The notes beneath the pieces are model-generated. The model was not told the origin of the DNA and made no database searches. It was given only the letters and a program-made list of their open reading frames with translations. A program made the translations under genes and the position numbers. Positions 44,016 through 52,832 of a stretch of DNA of 64,000 bases are shown here, piece by piece. Origin of the DNA: Alphaproteobacteria bacterium (GTDB lineage: Bacteria; Pseudomonadota; Alphaproteobacteria; Sphingomonadales; Sphingomonadaceae). The first letter of the stretch is position 1, and the number at the start of each line of letters is the position of its first letter. The stretch spans positions 248,001-312,000 of the forward strand of contig JAUHWC010000001.1 of assembly GCA_030424845.1 (NCBI GenBank). The letters are read 5' to 3'.

Positions 44016-45215
44016 TCAGCCTGCCTTCGCACGTTGGGCATCGAGCATGCGCACCGCCTGCAGCGCGATCAGGATAACCAGCCCGATCATGATGGCCCCT
44101 GCAAACCACGGCGCATCCATCTGCACCGCGTAGATCCATCCGAACAGCGGCGGAGCGACTATTCGCCCGACAGCGTTGGACGCCATCAGCAGGCCCATGG
44201 TGCTGCCTTGCCGTTCGGGCGGCGTGTTGCGGCTCAAGAGCGCACCGGCAGAAGGGAATGCGAGGCTGTGCCCCGTCATCAGCACGCCCATCAGCAGCAC
44301 GCCGGAAATCGGCAGGCGGATCACCGGTTGCAGGAACATGGACAGCGCCAGCAGGCACAGGCCCATCACGATGACCCGCGCCTCGCCATAACGCGCGACG
44401 AGCGGCCCGATCAGCACCAGCTGCGCGAACAGGCCGCCCCCACCGATGGCAAGGAAGGCAAAGCCGAGGTCATTGGCGCTCCAGCCGAAGTTCGCCTCGC
44501 TCCACAAGCCATAGACCGCCTCCATCGAGGCAAAGGCGGCGATGCCGAAGAAACTGATCACGAACAGGCGCGAAAGCAGCGGTTCGCTGGAGACGAAGGT
44601 GAACGCCTCGGAATACTTCGGCAGCGGCGCGCCCTTTCCCTTGGGTTCCACTGCATCGCGCAGCACCGCCATGCACCACAGGCTGGCAAGCACCGACAGG
44701 CCGCCGGCGATGAAGATCGGCAGGCGGAAGCTTTCCGCCACCACTTCCTCGCCCGCGAACACGCCGCCGAGCACCGGGCCGAAGGCAAAGCCCAGGCTGA
44801 AGGCTGCGCCGAAATAGCCCATCGTCTTGGCGCGTCGCTCCGGCGGGGAAACGTCGGCGATAAACCCCTGGCAAACGCTCAGCGTGCCGGAAAAGAATCC
44901 GCTGAAGATGCGGATCAGGATCGCCGCCCATAGCGACGGGGCATAGGCAAAGGCGATGTAGGACAGGCCCGCGATGAAGGTTGTCGCCACCAGCACCTTG
45001 CGCCGGCCCCAAACATCGGACTGGCGGCCCCAGTGGATCTCGCCGAAGACATTGCCGAACGAATAGGCGGCAAACAGCAAGCCGATCTCGAACGGCTGTG
45101 CATCGAACACCTGGCCGTAGAACGGCAGCAGGGGCAGGATCAGGCTGAAACCGGCAATGTTGATGAAGACCGCGACCAGCAGCGGCGGCAGGCGCCTATT
45201 CATGAGAAAAGTCAC
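44016..45215 (-). CDS. MFS transporter (TetA-like)
   Basis: Major facilitator with 12 predicted helices, 399 residues. The motif between helices 2 and 3 is GRQSDVWGRRKVL, and RIFSGFFSGTLSVCQGFIAD resembles drug/H+ antiporter motifs. The start is a GTG at 45215 overlapping the SMP-30 stop (GTGA); an in-frame ATG 12 bases later is possible. Coupling to a gluconolactonase-like gene suggests uptake or efflux of a sugar acid or lactone rather than antibiotics, but that is inference. Confidence 0.9.
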   Translation of the reverse strand: MTFLMNRRLPPLLVAVFINIAGFSLILPLLPFYGQVFDAQPFEIGLLFAAYSFGNVFGEIHWGRQSDVWGRRKVLVATTFIAGLSYIAFAYAPSLWAAILIRIFSGFFSGTLSVCQGFIADVSPPERRAKTMGYFGAAFSLGFAFGPVLGGVFAGEEVVAESFRLPIFIAGGLSVLASLWCMAVLRDAVEPKGKGAPLPKYSEAFTFVSSEPLLSRLFVISFFGIAAFASMEAVYGLWSEANFGWSANDLGFAFLAIGGGGLFAQLVLIGPLVARYGEARVIVMGLCLLALSMFLQPVIRLPISGVLLMGVLMTGHSLAFPSAGALLSRNTPPERQGSTMGLLMASNAVGRIVAPPLFGWIYAVQMDAPWFAGAIMIGLVILIALQAVRMLDAQRAKAG

Positions 45216-46075
45216 CCATTGTAGCGCGGCTCCGGCAGGCCGGTCACGCCAAGGCCGTCGATCACGTAGTTCCAGCCATCCCCGTCTTCGGGCTCACGGC
45301 CCAGGAAGGCGGGATCGATGCTGGGTACGAACAGCCGGTCCAGCTTCTCTCCGAAGAACATGCAGCTGGCGGGCAGCCTGGTGGGCATCTCGATCACCTG
45401 GCGCACTTCGCCTTGCGGGGTGAGGCGCAGCACCACCCCACCCTCGCAGATCGCCACCCACAGATCGCCTGCGGCATCCACCGTGGCGCCATCCGGAATC
45501 GGGCCGAATTCGCTGGTGTTGAAGAACTCGCGCCGGTTGGTGGCTGCGCCCGTCTCAAGGTCATAGTCATAGGCGTAGATGACATGCGCCATGCTGTCTG
45601 CGTGATAGAGCGTGGCGTTGTCCGGCGACCAGCAGGGACCGTTGCCCAGCACCAGCCCGCTGTCGAGCCGGGTGATTGTGCCGCCATCGAGGCTGAACAG
45701 CCCGCCCAGCGGCTCTGCCGCCTTGCGGTGGCTGGTGCCGAAGATGAAGCGCCCGGCACGGTCCACTTTGCCATCTGCCAGCTGGATATCGGGGTTGGCC
45801 GGTTCCATCAGCGCCAACGGCGAGACCGCGCCCGTATCAAGGTCGAGCGCATGGATGCCGTCCACCAGGGCGACAATGGCCCCGCCACCTTCGCGCAGCG
45901 CCATGGAGCCGATCATGTCCGGCACGTCCCACTCGCTTGTGGCACCGCTTGCCGGATCCCAGCGCAGCACCTTCTTTTCGAGGATGTCGATGTAATACAG
46001 CGCCTGCTCGGCAACGTCCCAGACAGGGCCCTCACCGACAGAGCGTCGCGGCAAATCAAGCCGGTTTATCTGCAT
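45212..46075 (-). CDS. SMP-30/gluconolactonase family lactonase
   Basis: Six-bladed beta-propeller lactonase of 287 residues. The metal ligands are likely Glu in SVGEGPVWD, Asn in GNGPCWSPD and Asp in PDGATVDAAGDLW. Such enzymes open aldonolactones in sugar oxidation. The ATG is preceded by GGGGAAGG. It is coupled to an MFS transporter; upstream is a 33-base inverted repeat that may be the operator of this two-gene operon. Confidence 0.92.
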   Translation of the reverse strand: MQINRLDLPRRSVGEGPVWDVAEQALYYIDILEKKVLRWDPASGATSEWDVPDMIGSMALREGGGAIVALVDGIHALDLDTGAVSPLALMEPANPDIQLADGKVDRAGRFIFGTSHRKAAEPLGGLFSLDGGTITRLDSGLVLGNGPCWSPDNATLYHADSMAHVIYAYDYDLETGAATNRREFFNTSEFGPIPDGATVDAAGDLWVAICEGGVVLRLTPQGEVRQVIEMPTRLPASCMFFGEKLDRLFVPSIDPAFLGREPEDGDGWNYVIDGLGVTGLPEPRYNG

Positions 46076-46090
46076 GGCCTTCCCCTTCCC

Positions 46091-46123
46091 GCCAGCGACA
46101 ATAACGAACGTTACTGTGCTGGC
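46091..46123. promoter_or_regulatory. 33-base inverted repeat upstream of the SMP-30/MFS operon
   Basis: GCCAGC and ACA on the left match TGT and GCTGGC on the right, and the centre is TAACG-AA-CGTTA. The palindrome lies 15 bases before the SMP-30 ATG and 26 bases past the secA stop. No T-run follows on either strand, so an operator for a TetR/LacI-type repressor is more likely than a terminator, though it could also fold at the end of the secA transcript. Confidence 0.55.
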
Positions 46124-46149
46124 AAGAAGGCTCAGCCATCAGGTGTGGA

Positions 46150-48897
46150 TCAAACCGCGCCGTGGCAGTGCTTGTACTTGTTGCCCGATCCGCAAGGACA
46201 AGGCGCATTGCGGTTGACGTTCATCCCGGCATAGGGGTCTTCGCGGTTCGCACCGCCCGGACCCACGGCTGCCATGGTGGAGCCGGCAAGCGCACCGAAC
46301 AGCGGTGCCCGCACGGCAGAACCATCGCCATCGTTGGAATTGTCTTCGCCGGTCAGCGGGTTGATGTGCCCGGTCATGAATTCCGGCAGCTTGGGCAATT
46401 CGCGCGGCTGCGGCGGCTGGGCAACCTGGAAATCGGCCGTCAGCAGGATCTTGGTCACGCTTTCACGGATCGAATCCAGCATGATCTCGAACAGGCCGAA
46501 GGCTTCCTGCTTGTATTCGTTGAGCGGCTGCTTCTGGGCATAGGCGCGCAGGAACACCACCTGGCGCAAGGCATCGAGCGTTGCCAGGTGCTCCTTCCAG
46601 TGATGGTCCAGCTGGCGCAACAGGATGCCCTTTTCCGCCCGGTGCCACATGTCCTCGCCATATTCGGCCTTGCGACCGGCAAGCTTGTCGCTGGCGATCT
46701 GCTGCAGGCGCTCCTCGATCATGTCGGGCTCGACAGCCTCTTCCTCCATCCACTGGTCGATCGGCGGCTGTTCGCCCAGGACATCCTCCACCTTCTCCTT
46801 CAGGCCGGCCACGTCCCACTGTTCGGGATAGGACCCGGGCGGGCAGGCGGTGGTGACGATGGCGTTGATGGTATCGATGCGCATGTCTTCCACCACATCG
46901 TCGACCTTTTCGGCATCCATCACCTCGGCGCGCTGCTCGTAGATGACCTTGCGCTGGTCATTCATCACGTCGTCATACTGGACGACCTGCTTGCGCATTT
47001 CGTAGTTGCGCGCCTCGACCTTCTTCTGCGCCGTTTCGATGGCCTTGGAGAGCCACTTGGAACCGATCGCCTCGCCATCCTCCAGGTTGGAGTTCATCAT
47101 CTTGGCGAACAGCGTGTCAGGCCCGAAGATGCGCAGCAGGTCATCTTCCAGACACAGGTAGAAGCGCGAGAGGCCAGGGTCCCCCTGGCGGCCGGAGCGG
47201 CCGCGCAGCTGGTTGTCGATGCGGCGGCTTTCATGGCGTTCGGTGCCGAGCACGAACAGGCCGCCGGCTTCCTTCACCTTCTGCTTTTCGGCTTCGACCT
47301 CTTCCTCGATCTTCTTGATCGCGGCATCCCGTTCAGGACCTTCCTCCATGCCCGCAAGCTCGTCCTCGATGCGGAATTCGACGTTGCCGCCGAGCTGGAT
47401 GTCGGTGCCGCGGCCGGCCATGTTGGTGGCGATGGTGACCGCGCCGATACGGCCGGCCTGCGCCACGATATGCGCTTCCTGCTCGTGCATGCGGGCGTTG
47501 AGCACGGCGTGCTTCACGCCTTCCTTGTCGAGGAACTTGGACAGGAGCTCCGACTTCTCGATGGAAACCGTGCCGACCAGCACCGGCTGGCCGAGCTCGT
47601 TCTTTTCCTTGATCGCCTTGGCGATGGCCTGGAACTTGTCCTGCGTGTTCTTGTAGAACTCGTCTTCCTCGTCGACACGGGCAACAGGCTTGTTGGTGGG
47701 AATTTCCACCACGTTGAGCTTGTAGATGTCCCAGAATTCCGATGCTTCGGTGGCAGCCGTACCGGTCATTCCCGACAGCTTGGGATACATGCGGAAATAG
47801 TTCTGGAAGGTAATGGAGGCCATCGTCTGGTTTTCGGGCTGGATCTCCACGCCCTCCTTCGCCTCCACGGCCTGGTGCAGGCCGTTGGACCAGCGGCGCC
47901 CGTCCATCATGCGGCCCGTGAACTCGTCGATGATCACGACCTTGTCGTCCTTGACGATATAGTCGGTGTCCTTCTTGAACATGATCACCGCGCGCAACGC
48001 CTGGTCGAGGTGGTGGACGACCTGCGTGTTCTCGATGTCGTAGAGGTTGTCCGTCTCCAGAAGGTCGGCAGCGATGAGGCGCTTCTCGACTTCCTCAACG
48101 CCTTCCTCGGTCAGCTGGATGGAGCGGGCCTTCTCGTCCGTGACGTAGTATTCCTCCTCCAGCTCCTTCACGATCTTGTCGATCGCGACATAGAGTTCGG
48201 ACTTGTCCTCCGTCGGGCCGGAAATGATCAGCGGGGTACGCGCCTCGTCGATAAGGATCGAGTCCACCTCGTCCACGATCGCGAAGTTGAAGGGACGCTG
48301 CACCATCTTGGCGCGGCTGTCCTTCATGTTGTCGCGCAGGTAATCGAAGCCGAATTCGTTGTTGGTGCCGTATGTGATGTCAGCGGCATAGGCTTCACGG
48401 CGGGCATTTTCGGGCAGGTTCGGCACGATCACGCCGACGCTCAGGCCCAGCCACTTGTGCAGCTGGCCCATCCATTCCGCGTCACGGCTGGCCAGGTAAT
48501 CGTTCACCGTCACCACGTGCACGCCCTTGCCTTCGATGGCGTTCAGATAGGTGGCGAGCGTGGCGACCAGCGTCTTGCCTTCACCCGTCTTCATTTCCGC
48601 GATCTCGCCGCGGTGGAGGACGATGCCGCCCACCATCTGCACGTCGAAATGACGCATGCCGAGCACGCGCTTGGAGGCTTCACGCACGGTGGCGAAGGCT
48701 TCGGGCAGGATGTCATCCAGCGTCTGGCCTTCTTCCAGCTTCATGCGGAACTTGGCGGTCTGGGCCTGCAATTCGGCGTCGGAGAAGTCTGCAAGCTGTT
48801 CTTCCAGCGCATTGATGCGGGCCACGATCTTGTCGAGCGAGCGGACATAGCGGTCGTTGGAAGAACCGAAGACGGATTTGGCGATTTTCTGCCACAT
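46150..48897 (-). CDS. secA: Preprotein translocase ATPase SecA
   Basis: Motor of the Sec protein export pathway, 915 residues. Nucleotide-binding motifs include [11 protein letters not shown] and the [11 protein letters not shown] box; PPXD, HSD and HWD domains follow. The C-terminal zinc motif [13 protein letters not shown] is present for SecB/lipid binding. I use the ATG at 48897 ([18 protein letters not shown]) because CAGGAA precedes it by about 9 bases; an ATG six codons earlier (48915) is possible. Downstream lies the inverted repeat at 46091. Confidence 0.98.
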   Translation of the reverse strand: MWQKIAKSVFGSSNDRYVRSLDKIVARINALEEQLADFSDAELQAQTAKFRMKLEEGQTLDDILPEAFATVREASKRVLGMRHFDVQMVGGIVLHRGEIAEMKTGEGKTLVATLATYLNAIEGKGVHVVTVNDYLASRDAEWMGQLHKWLGLSVGVIVPNLPENARREAYAADITYGTNNEFGFDYLRDNMKDSRAKMVQRPFNFAIVDEVDSILIDEARTPLIISGPTEDKSELYVAIDKIVKELEEEYYVTDEKARSIQLTEEGVEEVEKRLIAADLLETDNLYDIENTQVVHHLDQALRAVIMFKKDTDYIVKDDKVVIIDEFTGRMMDGRRWSNGLHQAVEAKEGVEIQPENQTMASITFQNYFRMYPKLSGMTGTAATEASEFWDIYKLNVVEIPTNKPVARVDEEDEFYKNTQDKFQAIAKAIKEKNELGQPVLVGTVSIEKSELLSKFLDKEGVKHAVLNARMHEQEAHIVAQAGRIGAVTIATNMAGRGTDIQLGGNVEFRIEDELAGMEEGPERDAAIKKIEEEVEAEKQKVKEAGGLFVLGTERHESRRIDNQLRGRSGRQGDPGLSRFYLCLEDDLLRIFGPDTLFAKMMNSNLEDGEAIGSKWLSKAIETAQKKVEARNYEMRKQVVQYDDVMNDQRKVIYEQRAEVMDAEKVDDVVEDMRIDTINAIVTTACPPGSYPEQWDVAGLKEKVEDVLGEQPPIDQWMEEEAVEPDMIEERLQQIASDKLAGRKAEYGEDMWHRAEKGILLRQLDHHWKEHLATLDALRQVVFLRAYAQKQPLNEYKQEAFGLFEIMLDSIRESVTKILLTADFQVAQPPQPRELPKLPEFMTGHINPLTGEDNSNDGDGSAVRAPLFGALAGSTMAAVGPGGANREDPYAGMNVNRNAPCPCGSGNKYKHCHGAV

Positions 48898-48986
48898 GGG
48901 GGCGATTCCTGACATTGAATGAAGGGCAGCCGCGAGCGTGCGCGGCCGTGAAACTGTGGATGCGGGATGTATGGGTTACGCAGCGC

Positions 48987-49253
48987 CTATTCGCGCGCGC
49001 GATCAGCCTGCAATTGCACCGTGGGCGTATCGATCAGGATGATCGGACGCGGGCAGAAATTCTGCCGGTCTGCAAGAATATCGGTGCTTGCTTCGCTCCA
49101 GTCGCCGGAAGGGACCATGGCCTGCACGGCGCACTGTGCACCGTCCTGCGCCATTTCCACTGCCTGCACGCCCGTTTCCAGCGCGTGCGCGGGAACTGCC
49201 GTGGCGGTAAGCCCGGTCAGAACGGCAAGCAGGGTGAGCAATTGGCGAAGCAT
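48987..49253 (-). CDS. Small secreted protein of unknown function
   Basis: 88-residue protein with a signal peptide (MLRQLLTLLAVLTGLTATAV, then PAHA) and a short mature part of about 65 residues with two Cys (GAQCAVQ and NFCPRP), which could form a disulfide. I do not recognise it. It is on the same strand as secA, 89 bases before its start, and divergent from the acyltransferase gene. Confidence 0.65.
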   Translation of the reverse strand: MLRQLLTLLAVLTGLTATAVPAHALETGVQAVEMAQDGAQCAVQAMVPSGDWSEASTDILADRQNFCPRPIILIDTPTVQLQADRARE

Positions 49254-49348
49254 CGACCCTCCAGATAGCGATAGTTCGTGAAAAGTCTATGTTCGTGTGA
49301 CAGGCTTTCCCAAGCCGAGGGGCCTGGGGATCGGGGCAAGGGAATTCA

Positions 49349-50368
49349 ATGCAGCACGGCAGGCTTATCATCCTTGATGGCATTCGCGGCACCGCCGCGC
49401 TCGTCGTGCTGCTTTTCCACCTGCTGACAGACGACTGGCCGGGCATCTCGCGCGGCTACCTGATGGTGGACCTGTTCTTCCTCTTGAGCGGCTTCGTGCT
49501 GACAATCGCCTTCGAGGAACGCATGCGCAGCGACTGGAGCTGGCAGCATTTCCTGATGCGCCGGTTCCGGCGGCTGTGGCCGGTCATCGCGGCAGGTGTT
49601 GCGATCGGCATCGCGGCCTATGCCATGCTGGAAAGCCAGGACCGGGGCATTCGCCAATGGGGCACTGCCATCGCCATGTCCCTGCTGCTGGTTCCGACCA
49701 TCTGGGTCACGCGGGATCCGGCCCTTTTCCCGCTGAACAGGCCGCATTGGTCGCTGTTTTTCGAACTTGTCGCCAATATCGTCCACGCGCTGGTGCTGGT
49801 CCGCTTGCCAACACGGGTGCTGGCCGTGCTGCTCGTCCTGATTGCACCTGCGCTCGCCCTTGCCACGCGGGCGCATGGCGATATCGGCTTCGGCGCGTTC
49901 CAGGAGGGCTGGTATCTCGGGCTCTTGCGCGTCTTCTGGTCTTATATAACGGGGATCGTGCTGGCCCGCTGCTGGCAAGCGCGGGATAGAAGTGCAGTGC
50001 TGCCCTGGCATGTCATCCTCGCACTGCCGCTGCTGGCGCTCTTCGCGCTCGCATGGCTTCCGCGCTGGCTGGGGGACATGCTGGCCGTACTGGCGATCTT
50101 TCCCGCCATCATCTGGTACGCATCTGCCAGCAGCATCCCTGCCAGGACAGCCCCGATCATCGCCGGGCTGGGCGCGATATCCTATCCGCTCTACGCCACG
50201 CACTGGCCGATCCTGAACCTGTTCGATCACTATTGGCCGGGCACCGGGGGCAAGATCGCAGCCGCCATCGCGGCGGTGCTGGTGGCAGCGCTGGTGGCAT
50301 GGCTGCTGGACGGCAAGCGCCTGCGGCAGCGAATGCGCGAAAGCATGTCCGTTCAATCCGGCGATTGA
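49349..50368 (+). CDS. Acyltransferase 3 family membrane protein
   Basis: Integral membrane O-acyltransferase (PF01757), 339 residues, about ten helices. Family features are LIILDGIRGTAALVVLLFH at the start with the conserved His, GYLMVDLFFLLSGFVLTIAFEE, and RRFRRLWP. Such proteins acylate cell-surface polysaccharide, lipid A or peptidoglycan. It is followed 32 bases later by argJ. The remnant XrtA locus at 6-15 kb has no obvious polymer left to modify, so the target is unknown. Confidence 0.9.
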   Translation: MQHGRLIILDGIRGTAALVVLLFHLLTDDWPGISRGYLMVDLFFLLSGFVLTIAFEERMRSDWSWQHFLMRRFRRLWPVIAAGVAIGIAAYAMLESQDRGIRQWGTAIAMSLLLVPTIWVTRDPALFPLNRPHWSLFFELVANIVHALVLVRLPTRVLAVLLVLIAPALALATRAHGDIGFGAFQEGWYLGLLRVFWSYITGIVLARCWQARDRSAVLPWHVILALPLLALFALAWLPRWLGDMLAVLAIFPAIIWYASASSIPARTAPIIAGLGAISYPLYATHWPILNLFDHYWPGTGGKIAAAIAAVLVAALVAWLLDGKRLRQRMRESMSVQSGD

Positions 50369-50400
50369 CGGCGTTTGCAGGATTGCTAGGCGCTGGGGCC

Positions 50401-51627
50401 ATGGACATTGAAACATCCCCGCTTGCCCGGCCCTTCCCCGACATGCCCCCGATCGCGGGCGTGACCCTGCGCATCGCGAAGGCGCGCTACAAGAACTGGG
50501 ACCGCTGCGACCTGACCTATGCCGAACTGGCAGAAGGCACCGCGCTGGCGGGTGTGTTCACCAGGAACCTGTGCTGTTCCACGGAAGTGGAGATGGGGCG
50601 CGAGCAGGTGAAGCTGGGCCGCGCGCGGGCACTGGTGGTCAACGCGGGCAATTCCAACGCCTTTACCGGCTATCGCGGGCGCGAGGCGGTGGAACAGATC
50701 ATGGCGCAGGTTGCCGCCCACCTCGATTGCCAACCGTCGGATGTGCTCGTTTCCTCGACCGGAGTGATCGGCGTGCCCCTGCCCAAGGACAAGGCGCGCG
50801 ACGGCGTGGCAGCCGCACTGGCAGCAGGTCCGTGCAGCTGGGAGGATGCCGCAAACACCATCGGCACCACCGATACCTTTGCCAAGGGTGCCACCGCCTC
50901 AGCCATGATCGGCGATACGCGGGTGACTCTGAACGGCATCATCAAGGGCAGCGGCATGATCGCGCCGGACATGGCGACCATGCTCGGCTACATCTTCACC
51001 GATGCCGCGGTGGAGCCGGCCTTCCTGCAAAAGTGCCTGTCCGCCGCCAACGAGCAGACCTACAGCTGCATCACGGTGGATAGCGACACCTCCACCAGCG
51101 ACACGGTGCTGGCCTTCGCAACGGGCAAGGCGGGCAACGCGCCAATGTCCGGTTTCGATGATCCCGGCGCGGATGCCTTCATGGCGGCGCTGCACGATGT
51201 CTGCCGGCAGCTTGCCCACCTGGTGGTGCGCGATGGCGAAGGAGCGAGCAAGTTCATTGCCATTTCCGTGACCGGCGCGGTGGATGATGCCTCCGCCCGC
51301 CGCATCGGGCTTGCGATCGCCAATTCACCGCTGGTCAAGACAGCCATCGCCGGTGGCGATGCCAACTGGGGCCGCGTGGTCATGGCCGTGGGCAAGGCGG
51401 GAGAGCCTGCCGACCGGGACAAGCTCTCCATCGCGTTCGGCGGCATCTGGGCGGCCAGGAACGGCCTTCCCCTTCCCGACTATGACGAAACTCCGGTGGC
51501 CAGGCACCTTGCCGGGCAGGACGTGGACATCACCGTCGATATCGGCCTTGGCGAAGGCAAGGCGACGGTCTGGACCTGCGATCTCACCCACGGTTACATC
51601 TCGATCAACGCGGATTATCGCTCGTGA
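50401..51627 (+). CDS. argJ: Bifunctional glutamate N-acetyltransferase/ornithine acetyltransferase
   Basis: Enzyme of the cyclic arginine pathway transferring acetyl from acetylornithine to glutamate, 408 residues. It is made as a precursor cleaved between Ala192 and Thr193 in the motif GSGMIAPDMATML; Thr193 becomes the nucleophile. TGVIGVPLP and SDTVLAFATG are other hallmarks, and the C-terminus HGYISINADYRS is typical. I start at the ATG at 50401, although the frame is open for 116 codons upstream inside the acyltransferase gene. Its stop overlaps the next gene's GTG. Confidence 0.97.
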   Translation: MDIETSPLARPFPDMPPIAGVTLRIAKARYKNWDRCDLTYAELAEGTALAGVFTRNLCCSTEVEMGREQVKLGRARALVVNAGNSNAFTGYRGREAVEQIMAQVAAHLDCQPSDVLVSSTGVIGVPLPKDKARDGVAAALAAGPCSWEDAANTIGTTDTFAKGATASAMIGDTRVTLNGIIKGSGMIAPDMATMLGYIFTDAAVEPAFLQKCLSAANEQTYSCITVDSDTSTSDTVLAFATGKAGNAPMSGFDDPGADAFMAALHDVCRQLAHLVVRDGEGASKFIAISVTGAVDDASARRIGLAIANSPLVKTAIAGGDANWGRVVMAVGKAGEPADRDKLSIAFGGIWAARNGLPLPDYDETPVARHLAGQDVDITVDIGLGEGKATVWTCDLTHGYISINADYRS

Positions 51628-52439
51628 GCGATGACATTGCGGCCTTGCATGCGGCAGTGGAGAAGCTGCTGCGCGAGGTGACGGAAAAGGCGATCCTGCC
51701 GCGCTACCAGAACCTCCGGCACGGCGATGTGGAGGACAAGGGCGGTGATGATCCGGTCACCGTGGCCGACCGCGAGAGCGAGGAAATGCTGGCCGAGGGG
51801 CTGGCAAGGATCATTCCCGGCCTGCCGATCGTGGGCGAGGAAGCGGCCCATGCAGACAAGAGCGTGCTCGATCACCTGTCCGGCGACTGCTGGATCGTCG
51901 ATCCCATCGATGGCACCCGCAACTTCGCGCATGGCAAGCCGCCCTTCGGCGTGCTCATCGCCATGGCATCGGGCGGCGAAGCGCATACCGGCTGGATCTA
52001 TGATTGCCTGACGCAGCGCCTGTGCACCGCCCATCGCGGCAAGGGGGCCTTCGTCAACGGGGAGAAGGTCAGCGCGCTGACCACCGGCGAGGCCACGCCC
52101 GTTGCCGCGATCTCACTGCTGTTCATGGACATGGACAAGCGCGAACGCGTGATGGAACACATCGCCCCGCACTACCGGCTGGTCGACGTGCCCTATTGCG
52201 CGGCAGAGCAATATCCGCGCCTGGGCCTGGGAGAAAACGATGTGTCGCTGTTCGAACGCACGCTCGCATGGGACCATGCGGCAGGCGTTCTGTGGCTGAA
52301 CGAAGCCGGCGGGAAAGCCGCCCGACCGGACGGCTCACCCTATCGCGTGGATGCCGATCCCTTCGGCGGGCTGATCGGCGCTGCCTCCCCCGTCTTGTGG
52401 GATGAAATGGCAGCGCGGATCGACGCCATGGGCGGTTAG
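51624..52439 (+). CDS. Inositol monophosphatase family enzyme (probable histidinol phosphatase)
   Basis: Mg-dependent phosphatase of the IMPase family, 271 residues. Motifs are VGEEAAH (first metal Glu), IVDPIDGTRNFAHG and WDHAAGVLWL. Members beside amino acid genes in alphaproteobacteria often act as histidinol-phosphatase (HisN), and the GTG start overlapping the argJ stop favours an amino-acid role; inositol or sulfate phosphatase activity remains possible. It ends 4 bases into convergent trxA. Confidence 0.9.
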   Translation: MSDDIAALHAAVEKLLREVTEKAILPRYQNLRHGDVEDKGGDDPVTVADRESEEMLAEGLARIIPGLPIVGEEAAHADKSVLDHLSGDCWIVDPIDGTRNFAHGKPPFGVLIAMASGGEAHTGWIYDCLTQRLCTAHRGKGAFVNGEKVSALTTGEATPVAAISLLFMDMDKRERVMEHIAPHYRLVDVPYCAAEQYPRLGLGENDVSLFERTLAWDHAAGVLWLNEAGGKAARPDGSPYRVDADPFGGLIGAASPVLWDEMAARIDAMGG

Positions 52440-52756
52440 ATCACGCTTTCGATCCAGCCCTTGAGCGCGCTCTTGGGTGCAGCGCCCATCTGCTGGGCCA
52501 CGATCTCGCCGTTCTTGTAGACCACGAAATAGGGGATGGACTGCACGCCCAGCGAACCCGGCGTTTCCGGGTTTTCCATGATGTCCATCTTGGCGATGGT
52601 GACCTTGTCGGCCAGCTCCTCGCTGATTTCCTCCAGCGCGGGTGCCACCATCTTGCAGGGGCCGCACCAGTCAGCCCAGAAATCGATCACGACGGGCTTG
52701 TCGGATTCCAGCACGTCGGCCTTGAAGCTGGCATCGGTAACGGTCTTGGTGGCCAT
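52436..52756 (-). CDS. trxA: Thioredoxin
   Basis: Small disulfide reductase, 106 residues, with active site WCGPC (Cys31 and Cys34), the cis-Pro motif SIPYFVVY and the Asp in VVIDFWADW. Cytoplasmic, no signal peptide. It follows addA on the same strand after 76 bases, ending the divL-to-trxA cluster. A short hairpin (CCCTA-ATC-TAGGG at 52783-52795) lies in the gap. Confidence 0.98.
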   Translation of the reverse strand: MATKTVTDASFKADVLESDKPVVIDFWADWCGPCKMVAPALEEISEELADKVTIAKMDIMENPETPGSLGVQSIPYFVVYKNGEIVAQQMGAAPKSALKGWIESVI

Positions 52757-52832
52757 TGGGGTTCTCCTGAGTATCTGTTGGCCCCTAATCTAGGGAGAGC
52801 TTGCCCGCAGGCAATATTCACGCGGCAAAGGA

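Noticed and set aside
46162-48912. 916-codon plus-strand frame mirroring secA
   Set aside because: It is the codon-for-codon shadow of secA, rich in His/Leu/Val/Asp as expected from reverse-complemented codons. No ribosome binding site or domain was seen.
50053-50400. Longer N-terminus for argJ
   Set aside because: The frame is open upstream but lies inside the acyltransferase gene, and the ArgJ family N-terminus begins at MDIETSPLARPF.
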